Assembly: GCA_902489745.1 (NCBI GenBank)
Contig: CABUBB010000002.1
Coordinates: 62,001 to 126,000 of the forward strand
DNA: 64,000 nucleotides
Source of the DNA: Metaruminococcus_A sp003150405
GTDB lineage: Bacteria > Bacillota > Clostridia > Oscillospirales > Ruminococcaceae
Reading direction: 5' to 3'
Below are positions 14,951-21,595 of the stretch, one piece after another. A model generated the notes under the pieces. That model ran no database searches, was not told the origin of the DNA, and saw only the letters and a program-made list of their open reading frames with translations. Position 1 is the stretch's first letter; every line of letters starts with the position of its first letter. A program made the position numbers and the translations under genes.

Positions 14951-16987
14951 ATGGATAAATATGTTGGAAAGCGCCTGGACGGACGTTATGAAATCACCGA
15001 TCTGCTTGGCGTAGGCGGTATGGCGAATGTCTACAAGGCGAACGACATCAAGGAAGGCACTGTTGTTGCAGTTAAAATTCTGAAGGACGAGTTTTCAAAA
15101 AACAGCGAATTTTTGCGGCGTTTTAAAAACGAGTCAAAAGCGATTGCGTTGCTTTCCCACCCGAACATTGTCCGTGTTGTGGATGTGAGCTTTGGTGACC
15201 GGATTCAGTACATTGTTATGGAGTATGTTTCTGGTATTACCTTAAAGCAGTATATTGAGCAGCAGGGCGTACTTACCTGGAAAGAGGCGGTACATTTTAC
15301 CGTGCAGGTGCTTCGCGCGCTGCAGCATGCGCACGACAATGGGATTGTTCACCGTGACGTCAAGCCGCAGAACATTATGCTTCTGCAGGATGGCACCATC
15401 AAGGTTATGGACTTTGGCATTGCACGTTTTGCACGCGGTGACAGTAAGACCATTACCGATAAGGCGATTGGCTCGGTTCATTACATCAGTCCGGAACAGG
15501 CGCGCGGTGACAAGGTCGATGAAAAGACTGACATTTATTCAGTTGGCGTTATGTTATATGAAATGCTGACTGGCAAGCTTCCGTTTGAAGCAGATAGCGC
15601 AGTTTCGGTTGCAATCATGCAGATGCAGTCCCCGGTTCGCAAGCCGCGTGAAATCAATGAGACCATCCCAGAGGGGTTGGAGGAAATTACCATCCGCGCT
15701 ATGCAGAAGGATCCGGCAAAGCGTTATCAGAGTGCAGCGGAAATGCTGCGGGATATTGACGAATTCAAGCGCAATCCAAGCATTGTATTTGAATACAAAT
15801 ATTTTGGTGACGACGATGGCACCAAACTGTTTGATGCGGTTAACGATGTAACTGCTGATGACGAGGAAGAAGTGGTTGAGAAAAAATCCCACATGATTCC
15901 AATTTTAGCAGGCGTTGCAGCGGCATTTGTTGTGGTATCCATTATTGTCTGTGTGGTTATCTTTGGGTTTAGCGATATTTTCGAGCGTGTACCGGAAGTT
16001 GAAGTTCCGAATCTGGTCGGTAAGGTCTATGAGGATGTTATTAAAGATCCGGCCTATGCGAATATTAAAATTGAACAGAGAAATACCGAAATTTCGACCG
16101 AGTATGAGGCTGGTTATATCATTGACCAGGAAACAAATCCAGGAATTAAAATTAAAGAGGGCCAGACGCTTTGGGTCACAGTCAGTGCGGGCCTTGATAT
16201 GAAGGATGTTCCGGATGTTTATGGTAAGTCTGAGGTAGAGGCAAAGGATGCGCTGAAAAAAGAAGGCTTTACTAATGTAACCGCCGTTAGCCAGTTTGAT
16301 TCGACGGTTCCAAAAGGTTCGGTCATTAAAACCACCCCGGAACGCGGCGAACAAGTCAAGAGTGACCAGGAAATTATCCTTTATATCAGCCTTGGAGTAG
16401 ACGAGCAGCCGTTTGTTATGCCGAAGTTAATCAACCGAACATTGGAGGAAGCAAGATCCCTTATGAGCGGTATGAAACTTGAGGTAAAGGAAGTAGACAG
16501 CAACGAGCCTGCCGGTACTGTTCTGAGCCAGAGTGTAGCGGAAGGTACGACAATTACCGACAAGACCATGCTGATCACCATTGAGGTCAGCAACGGTACA
16601 CCAGCGACGAACAGTGTCAATATTAAGGTTGAGTTCTCAGCCTCCAATGTTGATTACACCTACTTTACCTTCCGTGTTTTGATGGATGGTATTGAGCAGA
16701 AAACGGATAATGTCAATGTGACGGCTACCAATAAATATGAGTTCACCCTGACTGGTTCTGGTAGCAGTGAGCACACGGTTCAGATAATGGTTGTACCACG
16801 CGATGAGAACTTCCAGGAGAAGCTGCTCGCGGAGTATAGCGTGGAATTTGAAACTGGCGGTATTCATCAGGTATCTTCGAATCCGGGGGTTTTTGCAACC
16901 TTTAAAGAAAGTAATTCTAGCTCGAGTTCTAGTTCTAGCTCCAGTTCGAATTCAAGTTCCGGCAGTTCTGGTTCCAACAATAACTAG
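14951..16987 (+). CDS. prkC: Ser/Thr protein kinase with PASTA domains (PrkC/Stk1)
   Basis: A 678-residue membrane kinase. The kinase domain (residues 10-275) shows GVGGMANVYKA, VAVKIL, HRDVKPQNIM and DFGIARF. A single membrane helix lies near residues 314-337 (IPILAGVAAAFVVVSIIVCV). Outside follow three PASTA repeats (starting near 346, 416 and 485), which in this family bind muropeptides and can trigger spore germination. A beta-rich domain (555-650) and a Ser-rich tail of about 26 residues end the protein. RBS GGAGGG lies upstream. The Ser tail is unusual but could be a wall-spanning tether. Paired with prpC. Confidence 0.96.
   Translation: MDKYVGKRLDGRYEITDLLGVGGMANVYKANDIKEGTVVAVKILKDEFSKNSEFLRRFKNESKAIALLSHPNIVRVVDVSFGDRIQYIVMEYVSGITLKQYIEQQGVLTWKEAVHFTVQVLRALQHAHDNGIVHRDVKPQNIMLLQDGTIKVMDFGIARFARGDSKTITDKAIGSVHYISPEQARGDKVDEKTDIYSVGVMLYEMLTGKLPFEADSAVSVAIMQMQSPVRKPREINETIPEGLEEITIRAMQKDPAKRYQSAAEMLRDIDEFKRNPSIVFEYKYFGDDDGTKLFDAVNDVTADDEEEVVEKKSHMIPILAGVAAAFVVVSIIVCVVIFGFSDIFERVPEVEVPNLVGKVYEDVIKDPAYANIKIEQRNTEISTEYEAGYIIDQETNPGIKIKEGQTLWVTVSAGLDMKDVPDVYGKSEVEAKDALKKEGFTNVTAVSQFDSTVPKGSVIKTTPERGEQVKSDQEIILYISLGVDEQPFVMPKLINRTLEEARSLMSGMKLEVKEVDSNEPAGTVLSQSVAEGTTITDKTMLITIEVSNGTPATNSVNIKVEFSASNVDYTYFTFRVLMDGIEQKTDNVNVTATNKYEFTLTGSGSSEHTVQIMVVPRDENFQEKLLAEYSVEFETGGIHQVSSNPGVFATFKESNSSSSSSSSSSSNSSSGSSGSNNN
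16916..16984 (+). repeat. Serine-codon low-complexity tract at the prkC 3' end
   Basis: Near-continuous serine codons (AGY, TCN) with a few Asn and Gly, coding the C-terminal tail of PrkC. The alternation of AGC/AGT and TCT/TCG codons shows protein-level selection rather than a simple DNA repeat. Confidence 0.75.
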
Positions 16988-17001
16988 TTATTTCAATGTT
17001 G

Positions 17002-17035
17002 ACGAATCCTCATCTGTGATCAGGTGAGGATTCGT
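17002..17035 (+). terminator. Stem-loop between prkC and rsgA
   Basis: A 15-bp stem (17002-17016 with 17021-17035, one G-T wobble) and a 4-base loop TGAT. It starts 14 bases after the prkC stop and ends 15 bases before the rsgA ribosome site. No T-run follows, so it may be an mRNA-processing or stability hairpin, or a partial terminator that lowers rsgA expression. Confidence 0.5.
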
Positions 17036-17059
17036 TGTATGATCCGATATGGAGGGTTC

Positions 17060-17941
17060 ATGTTAGAGGGTATTTTGCTAAAATGTATTGGCGGTTTTTA
17101 TTATGTAGAAGCCAATGGTGCAGTTTATGAATGCAAAGCAAAAGGGTTGTTTCGCAAGGAAAACCGTTCACCGCTTGCAGGAGATCGAGTAGAAATTGAG
17201 TTGACTGGCGATCGTATGGGAGTGGTAGAAGAAATTCTGCCCCGTAGAAACGAGTGGCTGCGTCCACCGCTTGCTAATCTGGATCAAATACTGTTGGTGG
17301 TTTCTACCTGCGAACCGGCTCCGAATCTGCTGAATCTGGATAAGTTGATTACTATTGCCGAATACAAGGGGATTGAGCCGGTACTTGTGCTGACCAAAAC
17401 GGATTTATCCGGTGCGGATGAATTGGAGCAAGCCTATCGTGCAGCTGGTTTTCGAGTTGTGACGCTGAGCAATTTACAGGATGACGCCGCTGCTCTGCTT
17501 AAGCCGCTGTTGGCGGGGAAAGTGACAGCGCTTGCGGGAAATTCCGGTGTAGGGAAATCCAGCCTGCTGAACAACCTGTTTGGCACAGAGGATTTTGCAA
17601 CATCTCAAATTAGCCAGAAGTTAGGGCGAGGTCGGCATACCACCCGGCATGTAGAACTTTACCCATTAAAGGAAGGCGGTTATGTTGCAGATACCCCTGG
17701 TTTTTCAACCATTGAACTCAACCAGTATGATGTGATTCGAAAGGAACAGCTTCAATGCTGTTTTCGGGAATTTGAACCATATTTAGGGCGGTGCAAATTT
17801 CATGATTGTGCACACATAAACGAAAAGGGCTGTGCTGTGTTAGAGGCACGAAAAAACGGTGAAATTGCTGCCTCCCGCCACCAAAGCTACTGCCAGCTTT
17901 ATGAAGCGGCAAAACAGATAAAGGAGTGGGAACTGAAATGA
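17060..17941 (+). CDS. rsgA: Ribosome small-subunit-dependent GTPase A
   Basis: A 293-residue circularly permuted GTPase for 30S maturation. An N-terminal OB domain (LEGILLKCIGGFYYVEANG) is followed by the G-domain motifs in permuted order: TKTDLS (G4), GNSGVGKSSLLNNL (G1) and DTPGFSTIEL (G3). The zinc knuckle CKFHDCAHINEKGCAV comes last. The ATG at 17060 has GGAGGG 4 bases upstream; the longer frame lacks a ribosome site and extends into the hairpin. In Bacillus, rpe sits between this gene and thiN; here thiN follows directly with a 4-base overlap. Confidence 0.95.
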   Translation: MLEGILLKCIGGFYYVEANGAVYECKAKGLFRKENRSPLAGDRVEIELTGDRMGVVEEILPRRNEWLRPPLANLDQILLVVSTCEPAPNLLNLDKLITIAEYKGIEPVLVLTKTDLSGADELEQAYRAAGFRVVTLSNLQDDAAALLKPLLAGKVTALAGNSGVGKSSLLNNLFGTEDFATSQISQKLGRGRHTTRHVELYPLKEGGYVADTPGFSTIELNQYDVIRKEQLQCCFREFEPYLGRCKFHDCAHINEKGCAVLEARKNGEIAASRHQSYCQLYEAAKQIKEWELK

Positions 17942-18561
17942 ATACCTGCTACCTGATTGGATCGGCGCCGTTTGATAAGTCCTGCCTGCAAATGCCGCTT
18001 TCAGGTGATTTTGTCATTTGCGCAGATGGAGGATATGACCATGCGCTGGAATATGGCATCCAGCCGGATCTTGTGGTGGGGGATTTTGATTCATCCAGCC
18101 GGAATGTAATAGAAATACCCTGTGAAGTGGTGCGTTTGCAGCCAGAAAAGGACGATACGGATATGGTGAGCGCAGCACGGCTGGGCTTGCAGCGCGGTTA
18201 CCGGAAGTTTGCCATTTACGGTGGATTTGGCGGGCGGTTTGATCACACCTATGCGAATCTTCAGCTTTTGTCGTTCCTGCTTGATCACGGCGCGAAAGGG
18301 ACAATTTTAGATGGTTCACATCAAATATGGATGATATCCGATGAAACTTTGCTGCTGTCCAGGAAGGAAAACCACTATCTTTCAGTGTTTTCGTATACAG
18401 ATCAATGTATGGGTGTGACGCTGAAAGGGATGAAATATCCGCTGGATCATGCGGTGATTAATTCGAGCTTTCCGATTGGGACGAGCAATGAAATTTTAGA
18501 GGCGCTTGGCAGTATTACGGTAGAACGAGGAAAACTTTTGGTGATGCTTGCCCCGCGTTAA
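17938..18561 (+). CDS. thiN: Thiamine diphosphokinase
   Basis: A 207-residue enzyme making thiamine diphosphate from thiamine and ATP. Signatures include FVICADGGYDHAL, PDLVVGDFDSS, LQPEKDDTDMVSAARLG and the loop GGFGGRFDHTYANLQLL. The ATG 17938 overlaps the rsgA stop (ATGA), with AAGGAG 11 bases upstream; a GTG 12 bases earlier would overlap that ribosome site. It is the last gene of the long housekeeping operon. Confidence 0.94.
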   Translation: MNTCYLIGSAPFDKSCLQMPLSGDFVICADGGYDHALEYGIQPDLVVGDFDSSSRNVIEIPCEVVRLQPEKDDTDMVSAARLGLQRGYRKFAIYGGFGGRFDHTYANLQLLSFLLDHGAKGTILDGSHQIWMISDETLLLSRKENHYLSVFSYTDQCMGVTLKGMKYPLDHAVINSSFPIGTSNEILEALGSITVERGKLLVMLAPR

Positions 18562-18566
18562 GTTTG

Positions 18567-18596
18567 GTAACAACATCTTTCCCTTTTGTATATAAT
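18567..18596 (+). promoter_or_regulatory. Putative promoter for the small membrane protein gene
   Basis: A perfect TATAAT at 18591-18596 with a weak -35 GTAACA (18567-18572) and an 18-base spacer. It lies 43 bases before the start of the small gene. Confidence 0.45.
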
Positions 18597-18638
18597 GAGA
18601 ATACATCAGTTACCATAAGGGCAGGGGGAAGAAAGGCA

Positions 18639-18794
18639 ATGCGGAAGAACTGCGGAAAGAAACCGCCCGGCCTAATTGCCATTGCGGTTGGTGTAGTACT
18701 GCTTGCATTGGTTTTTGGTTCTTATCGCTTCCTGATGATTTTAGCAGCCATTGCATTGATCTACCTCGGTCTTTGCAGTGCACGGCGAATGTAA
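18639..18794 (+). CDS. Small membrane protein of unknown function
   Basis: A 51-residue protein: a basic N-terminus (MRKNCGKKPPG) followed by almost continuous hydrophobic sequence (LIAIAVGVVLLALVFGSYRF and LMILAAIALIYLGLC), enough for two short helices or one long hairpin, ending CSARRM. The ATG at 18639 has GGGGGAAGAAAGG just upstream; an in-frame start 75 bases earlier lies before the promoter -10 box. Small hydrophobic proteins of this kind are common near spoVM in Clostridia. A weak 6-bp hairpin lies directly after the stop. Confidence 0.7.
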   Translation: MRKNCGKKPPGLIAIAVGVVLLALVFGSYRFLMILAAIALIYLGLCSARRM

Positions 18795-18853
18795 AGCAAT
18801 TTTGCTTTTCATATAGACTTATTACTGCGCTGTGTGAAATGGAGGTATGTATC

Positions 18854-18937
18854 GTGAAAATCGTAGTGGTGAAGAGCCCAAAAATATTGGCTGGCTTTTT
18901 AAGATTTCTGTTTAAAATAAAAGATGAAGAGAAATGA
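18854..18937 (+). CDS. spoVM: Stage V sporulation protein M (SpoVM), 27 residues
   Basis: A GTG start 8 bases after GGAGG (18841-18845) opens a 27-codon frame: (M)KIVVVKSPKILAGF, then LRFLFKIKDEEK. It aligns without gaps to B. subtilis SpoVM (MKFYTIKLPKFLGGI...), including Pro9, Lys7, Lys10, Leu12, Gly14 and Arg17. Pro9 is the residue that lets this amphipathic helix lie deep in the membrane and sense the convex forespore surface, where it anchors SpoIVA and starts coat assembly. spoVM directly follows thiN in B. subtilis, matching this location. A strong terminator follows after 13 bases, so it is the end of the unit. Confidence 0.9.
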   Translation: MKIVVVKSPKILAGFLRFLFKIKDEEK

Positions 18938-18950
18938 CGTTTTCTGTTAC

Positions 18951-18990
18951 ATAAAGCCGCGGCAAGTGTTCACACTTGCCGCGGCTTTAT
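18951..18990 (+). terminator. Strong terminator after spoVM
   Basis: An 18-bp perfect stem (18951-18968 with 18973-18990), loop TTCA, GC-rich core CCGCGGCAAG with AT-rich base (ATAAAG/CTTTAT). It could act in both directions and separates spoVM from the minus-strand genes. Confidence 0.85.
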
Positions 18991-19175
18991 GTCGGATATT
19001 TCATTTAATACAGTATATTTGTCATGAGCTTGTAAATTTACTCTGCAAAAAACAAACGCTTTAGCAGACTGACGTTCATGGAGTATTGCCGCGTGCATAA
19101 AATAAATATACCTGTTTAATTAATAAACACAGCTAAGCAGTACAAACGGTTTTATACTATATTTATGCGCCTATT
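18991..19175. other. AT-rich spacer between convergent units
   Basis: No gene is seen. A small dyad TGTTTA/TAAACA (19113-19118 with 19124-19129) lies beyond the 3' end of the minus-strand flavoprotein gene and might be a weak terminator for it. Confidence 0.35.
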
Positions 19176-19748
19176 TTATGATATGTTTTGGAACAACAGC
19201 CCTGCAGCGGTTTTACAAGCGGTCACATCGACAGTAAAAGTGCGGTCGGTATTTTTGACAGAAAGGGTACTGACAAGCTCAGCGTGGAGCGGTTCCAGCA
19301 CCCGGCGGGAAGCAGCAGCAATTTGTTCAACGCCGACATTGTCGTTTGATCCGCTGGTAGTGAGCAGCAATGCCTTTTTTGGCGGTTGTGTCTGAAACGG
19401 AGAACGATAAAAATAAGGCTGAAAACGGTCAATGATTTGCTTTAATGGTGCAGGGAAGCCGAGAAAGTAGATGGGAGTTGCAAGAATGATGCGACTGGAC
19501 TGATGCAGGATGCGATCCACCTGTGCAAAGTCATCGCTTTGACTGCGGACACAATACCCGGTTTGTTTGCATCCGTCACAGCCGTAGCATGGATAAATGT
19601 TTAGGTCATAAGCACAGATTAAATCCGCAGGGGCTTCCGCCGGACAATGCTGTAAAACTGCATCGAGCAGGCGGTAGGTATAACCTTCGGTATTCGGCGA
19701 ACCAAATAGAATAGCGGTGCGATTATTGTTGCTGTTCACAGTACTCAC
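19176..19748 (-). CDS. NAD(P)H-dependent FMN reductase / flavodoxin-fold protein
   Basis: A 190-residue flavodoxin-fold protein. The FMN-binding loop is RTAILFGSPNTEGYT; a cysteine cluster PCYGCDGCKQTGYC follows, then the NADPH-dependent reductase motif ATPIYFLGFPAPLKQIIDRF. This pattern fits the iron-sulfur-flavoprotein/NADPH-FMN-reductase group, probably an electron-transfer protein. The start is likely GTG 19748, 11 bases after GAGGAGGG inside pyrB; a second GTG at 19739 is possible. It overlaps the end of pyrB by 26 bases, so the two genes are translated together. The link to pyrimidine synthesis is not obvious. Confidence 0.85.
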   Translation of the reverse strand: MSTVNSNNNRTAILFGSPNTEGYTYRLLDAVLQHCPAEAPADLICAYDLNIYPCYGCDGCKQTGYCVRSQSDDFAQVDRILHQSSRIILATPIYFLGFPAPLKQIIDRFQPYFYRSPFQTQPPKKALLLTTSGSNDNVGVEQIAAASRRVLEPLHAELVSTLSVKNTDRTFTVDVTACKTAAGLLFQNIS

Positions 19749-20787
19749 AGGTGAGTTTGCCCTCCTCAGTCTTGCAGAATGAATGCGGCAGGTATTGCTC
19801 ACTGGCAGTAATGCATTTAGTATTTTTACAACTTTGCTCCAACAGTTCACCTTTGAGGACGGTATTGTGGTCAAAACCGCCGATCATGTGCATGATAAGC
19901 GCCATACGCGCATAAACCCCGTAAAGGGTTTGCTTGAAATAAATAGCGCGGATGTCATCGTCAACGGCGTAGTCAATTTCATCCACACGCGGCAGGGGAT
20001 GAAGCACCTTGAGATCGGCTTTGGCATGTGCAAGTTTTGGCATATCCAGCACATAGACATTTTTTTGTTTTTGGTAGGCTTCTTCGCTGGAAAAACGTTC
20101 CCGTTGAATGCGGGTCATATAGAGAACGTCAAGGTCGGAAATCGCTTCATCCAAGGAGGGGATTTCGGTGAAGGAAATGCCATTTTGGACAAGCATTTCC
20201 TTGATATAGGTCGGAATGGTCAGTTCCGGCGTGGAGATAAGAACAAAGGAGTTGCCTTCATAAAGCGAAAGCGCCTTGATAAGGGAATGGACGGTACGCC
20301 CATTTTTCAAATCTCCGCAGAGGCCAATTTTGAGGTGATCCAGCCGCCCCTTTTCACGGGACAGGGTGACAAGGTCGGTAAGGGTTTGGGTGGGATGAAG
20401 GTGCCCGCCGTCCCCGGCGTTAATGATGGGGCAGTTGGAAAACAGCGACGCCGCTTTGGCGGCTCCCTCCATGGGATGGCGCATAGCGATGATGTCAGCG
20501 TAGCCGCTTACCACGATGATGGTGTCTTTAAGGGACTCTCCCTTTGCCACCGAAGTGGTCTGCGGATTGTCGAATCCAATAATCCGTCCGCCAAGCCGGA
20601 GCATAGCGGTTTGGAAAGACATTTGGGTGCGGGTAGAAGGTTCATAGAACAGAGTCGCCATAATTTTTCCATGACAGCTCCCGTAGTATTCTTCCGGGTT
20701 ATCCGCAATTTTTAATGCTAGTGTAATAATGCTCTGCCACTCACTTTGGCTGAAGTCGTTAAGATCAATCAGATGTTTGTAATTCAC
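19723..20787 (-). CDS. pyrB: Aspartate carbamoyltransferase catalytic chain with PyrI-like zinc tail
   Basis: A 354-residue enzyme making carbamoyl-aspartate in pyrimidine synthesis. Active-site motifs: YEPSTRTQMSF, GDGGHLHPTQTLTDL, HPLPRVDEID. The first 305 or so residues are a normal catalytic chain. About 45 extra residues follow, with Cys at 320, 325, 347 and 350 (CX4C-X21-CX2C: CKNTKCITASEQ ... LTCEYC). E. coli PyrI uses CX4C-X23-CX2C to bind zinc and the catalytic chain, so this looks like a fused regulatory-chain zinc domain without the nucleotide-binding half. GTG 20787 is preferred (10 bases after AAAGGA) over GTG 20796, which lies only 3 bases from it. Downstream of the HhH gene in an operon. 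Confidence 0.93.
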   Translation of the reverse strand: MNYKHLIDLNDFSQSEWQSIITLALKIADNPEEYYGSCHGKIMATLFYEPSTRTQMSFQTAMLRLGGRIIGFDNPQTTSVAKGESLKDTIIVVSGYADIIAMRHPMEGAAKAASLFSNCPIINAGDGGHLHPTQTLTDLVTLSREKGRLDHLKIGLCGDLKNGRTVHSLIKALSLYEGNSFVLISTPELTIPTYIKEMLVQNGISFTEIPSLDEAISDLDVLYMTRIQRERFSSEEAYQKQKNVYVLDMPKLAHAKADLKVLHPLPRVDEIDYAVDDDIRAIYFKQTLYGVYARMALIMHMIGGFDHNTVLKGELLEQSCKNTKCITASEQYLPHSFCKTEEGKLTCEYCEQQQ

Positions 20788-20801
20788 TTTGCACACGTCC
20801 T

Positions 20802-21263
20802 TTATTCACAGATCAGTTTGTCTTCGATTTCGTTATAAAGAGAAATGCTGATTTGTTTAATCAGCTTAAGCTCTTCTTTGGTTTCATAAGCGCCACCCTG
20901 TTCACGGTAAAGAACAATAAGCCGGGCAATTTCGTCGGTAATGCCGTCAACAGCGGCAAGTTCTTCAACTGTTGCAGTATTGATGTTAAGCGGATATTCC
21001 ACCGTGGATTCTGATACACTTGCACTCGAACTAGAGGACTTACTTGTTTTTGACGACTTGCCGGAGCTTAGCCGGCTGGATTTGCTGCCCGTCCCGTTCG
21101 AAGATTTGGAAGAGCTGGAAAGCTGTGTCTCACTTGAACCGCTGGACGGTGTAATATATTCAATGATCGGCTCGGTCTCCGGTTCTGGGAGCATGGCATA
21201 AATTGCAACAAAAATCATGATGCCGAACAACGCACAAACAGAGGCATATTTGACGAATTTCAT
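20802..21263 (-). CDS. Membrane-anchored ComEA-like helix-hairpin-helix protein
   Basis: A 153-residue protein with an N-terminal membrane segment (YASVCALFGIMIFVAIYAML), a Ser/Lys-rich linker of about 55 residues (repeated SSS, SKSS) and a C-terminal HhH domain (LNINTATVEELAAVDGI, then a second helix pair to about residue 145). The layout is that of ComEA, which binds incoming DNA outside the membrane during uptake, but the protein is shorter and lacks the SLBB/soluble domain. No comEB/comEC lies beside it. It ends 14 bases before the pyrB start and shares its promoter. The DNA-binding role is inferred from the HhH domain. Confidence 0.8.
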   Translation of the reverse strand: MKFVKYASVCALFGIMIFVAIYAMLPEPETEPIIEYITPSSGSSETQLSSSSKSSNGTGSKSSRLSSGKSSKTSKSSSSSASVSESTVEYPLNINTATVEELAAVDGITDEIARLIVLYREQGGAYETKEELKLIKQISISLYNEIEDKLICE

Positions 21264-21284
21264 AGTAGTATTTTCCCCATGCTG

Positions 21285-21312
21285 TTAATAAAAAATTGTC
21301 GTAAACTGTCAA
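21285..21312 (-). promoter_or_regulatory. Putative promoter for the HhH-pyrB-flavoprotein operon
   Basis: Read on the minus strand: TTGACA (21307-21312), a 16-base spacer and TATTAA (21285-21290, 4 of 6). A ribosome site GGGGA lies between it and the start at 21263. No pyrimidine attenuator (PyrR box plus terminator) is seen, so pyrR-type control is not evident. Confidence 0.5.
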
Positions 21313-21555
21313 AATAGTACCACATTTTAATGGGAATGTAAAGAAAGCAGAGTATTCGTCTGAGACAATTGAGAAAGGGTTCAAAAAGAGGGGCAAAAAC
21401 AGCTTTTGTTATTGTGTGATAGCGAATAACTTTGCGCAGTGTTAGCGCTTTACGAACAAGTACATTTCATTTTGCTGAATTACAGCAAGGGCATGGCCGT
21501 GAGGATGTAAAGCAAAAAGCACCTATCAATACAGTGGCTTTAAAATATGGATCGC
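21313..21555. other. Intergenic region, no gene seen
   Basis: About 240 bases between the HhH promoter and the next minus-strand gene's terminator. Open frames here are short and lack ribosome sites. No repeat or structured RNA motif was recognised. Confidence 0.4.
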
Positions 21556-21583
21556 AAAAACCGGGAGCAATTTGCTCCCGGTT
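21556..21583 (-). terminator. Terminator of the dehydrogenase-phosphatase fusion gene
   Basis: An 11-bp stem (21559-21569 with 21573-21583), 3-base loop. On the minus strand it is followed by TTTTTGCG, a classic T-run, and begins 12 bases beyond the gene's stop codon. Confidence 0.88.
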
Positions 21584-21595
21584 CCGAGGGTTGTT

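Noticed and set aside
19783..20715. Plus-strand open frame of about 310 codons opposite pyrB
   Set aside because: pyrB has intact active-site motifs on the minus strand; the plus-strand translation has no known domain.
20802..21263. Full ComEA competence protein
   Set aside because: Only the membrane segment, a Ser-rich linker and the HhH domain are present; the usual second domain and comEB/comEC neighbours are missing, so it is called ComEA-like only.
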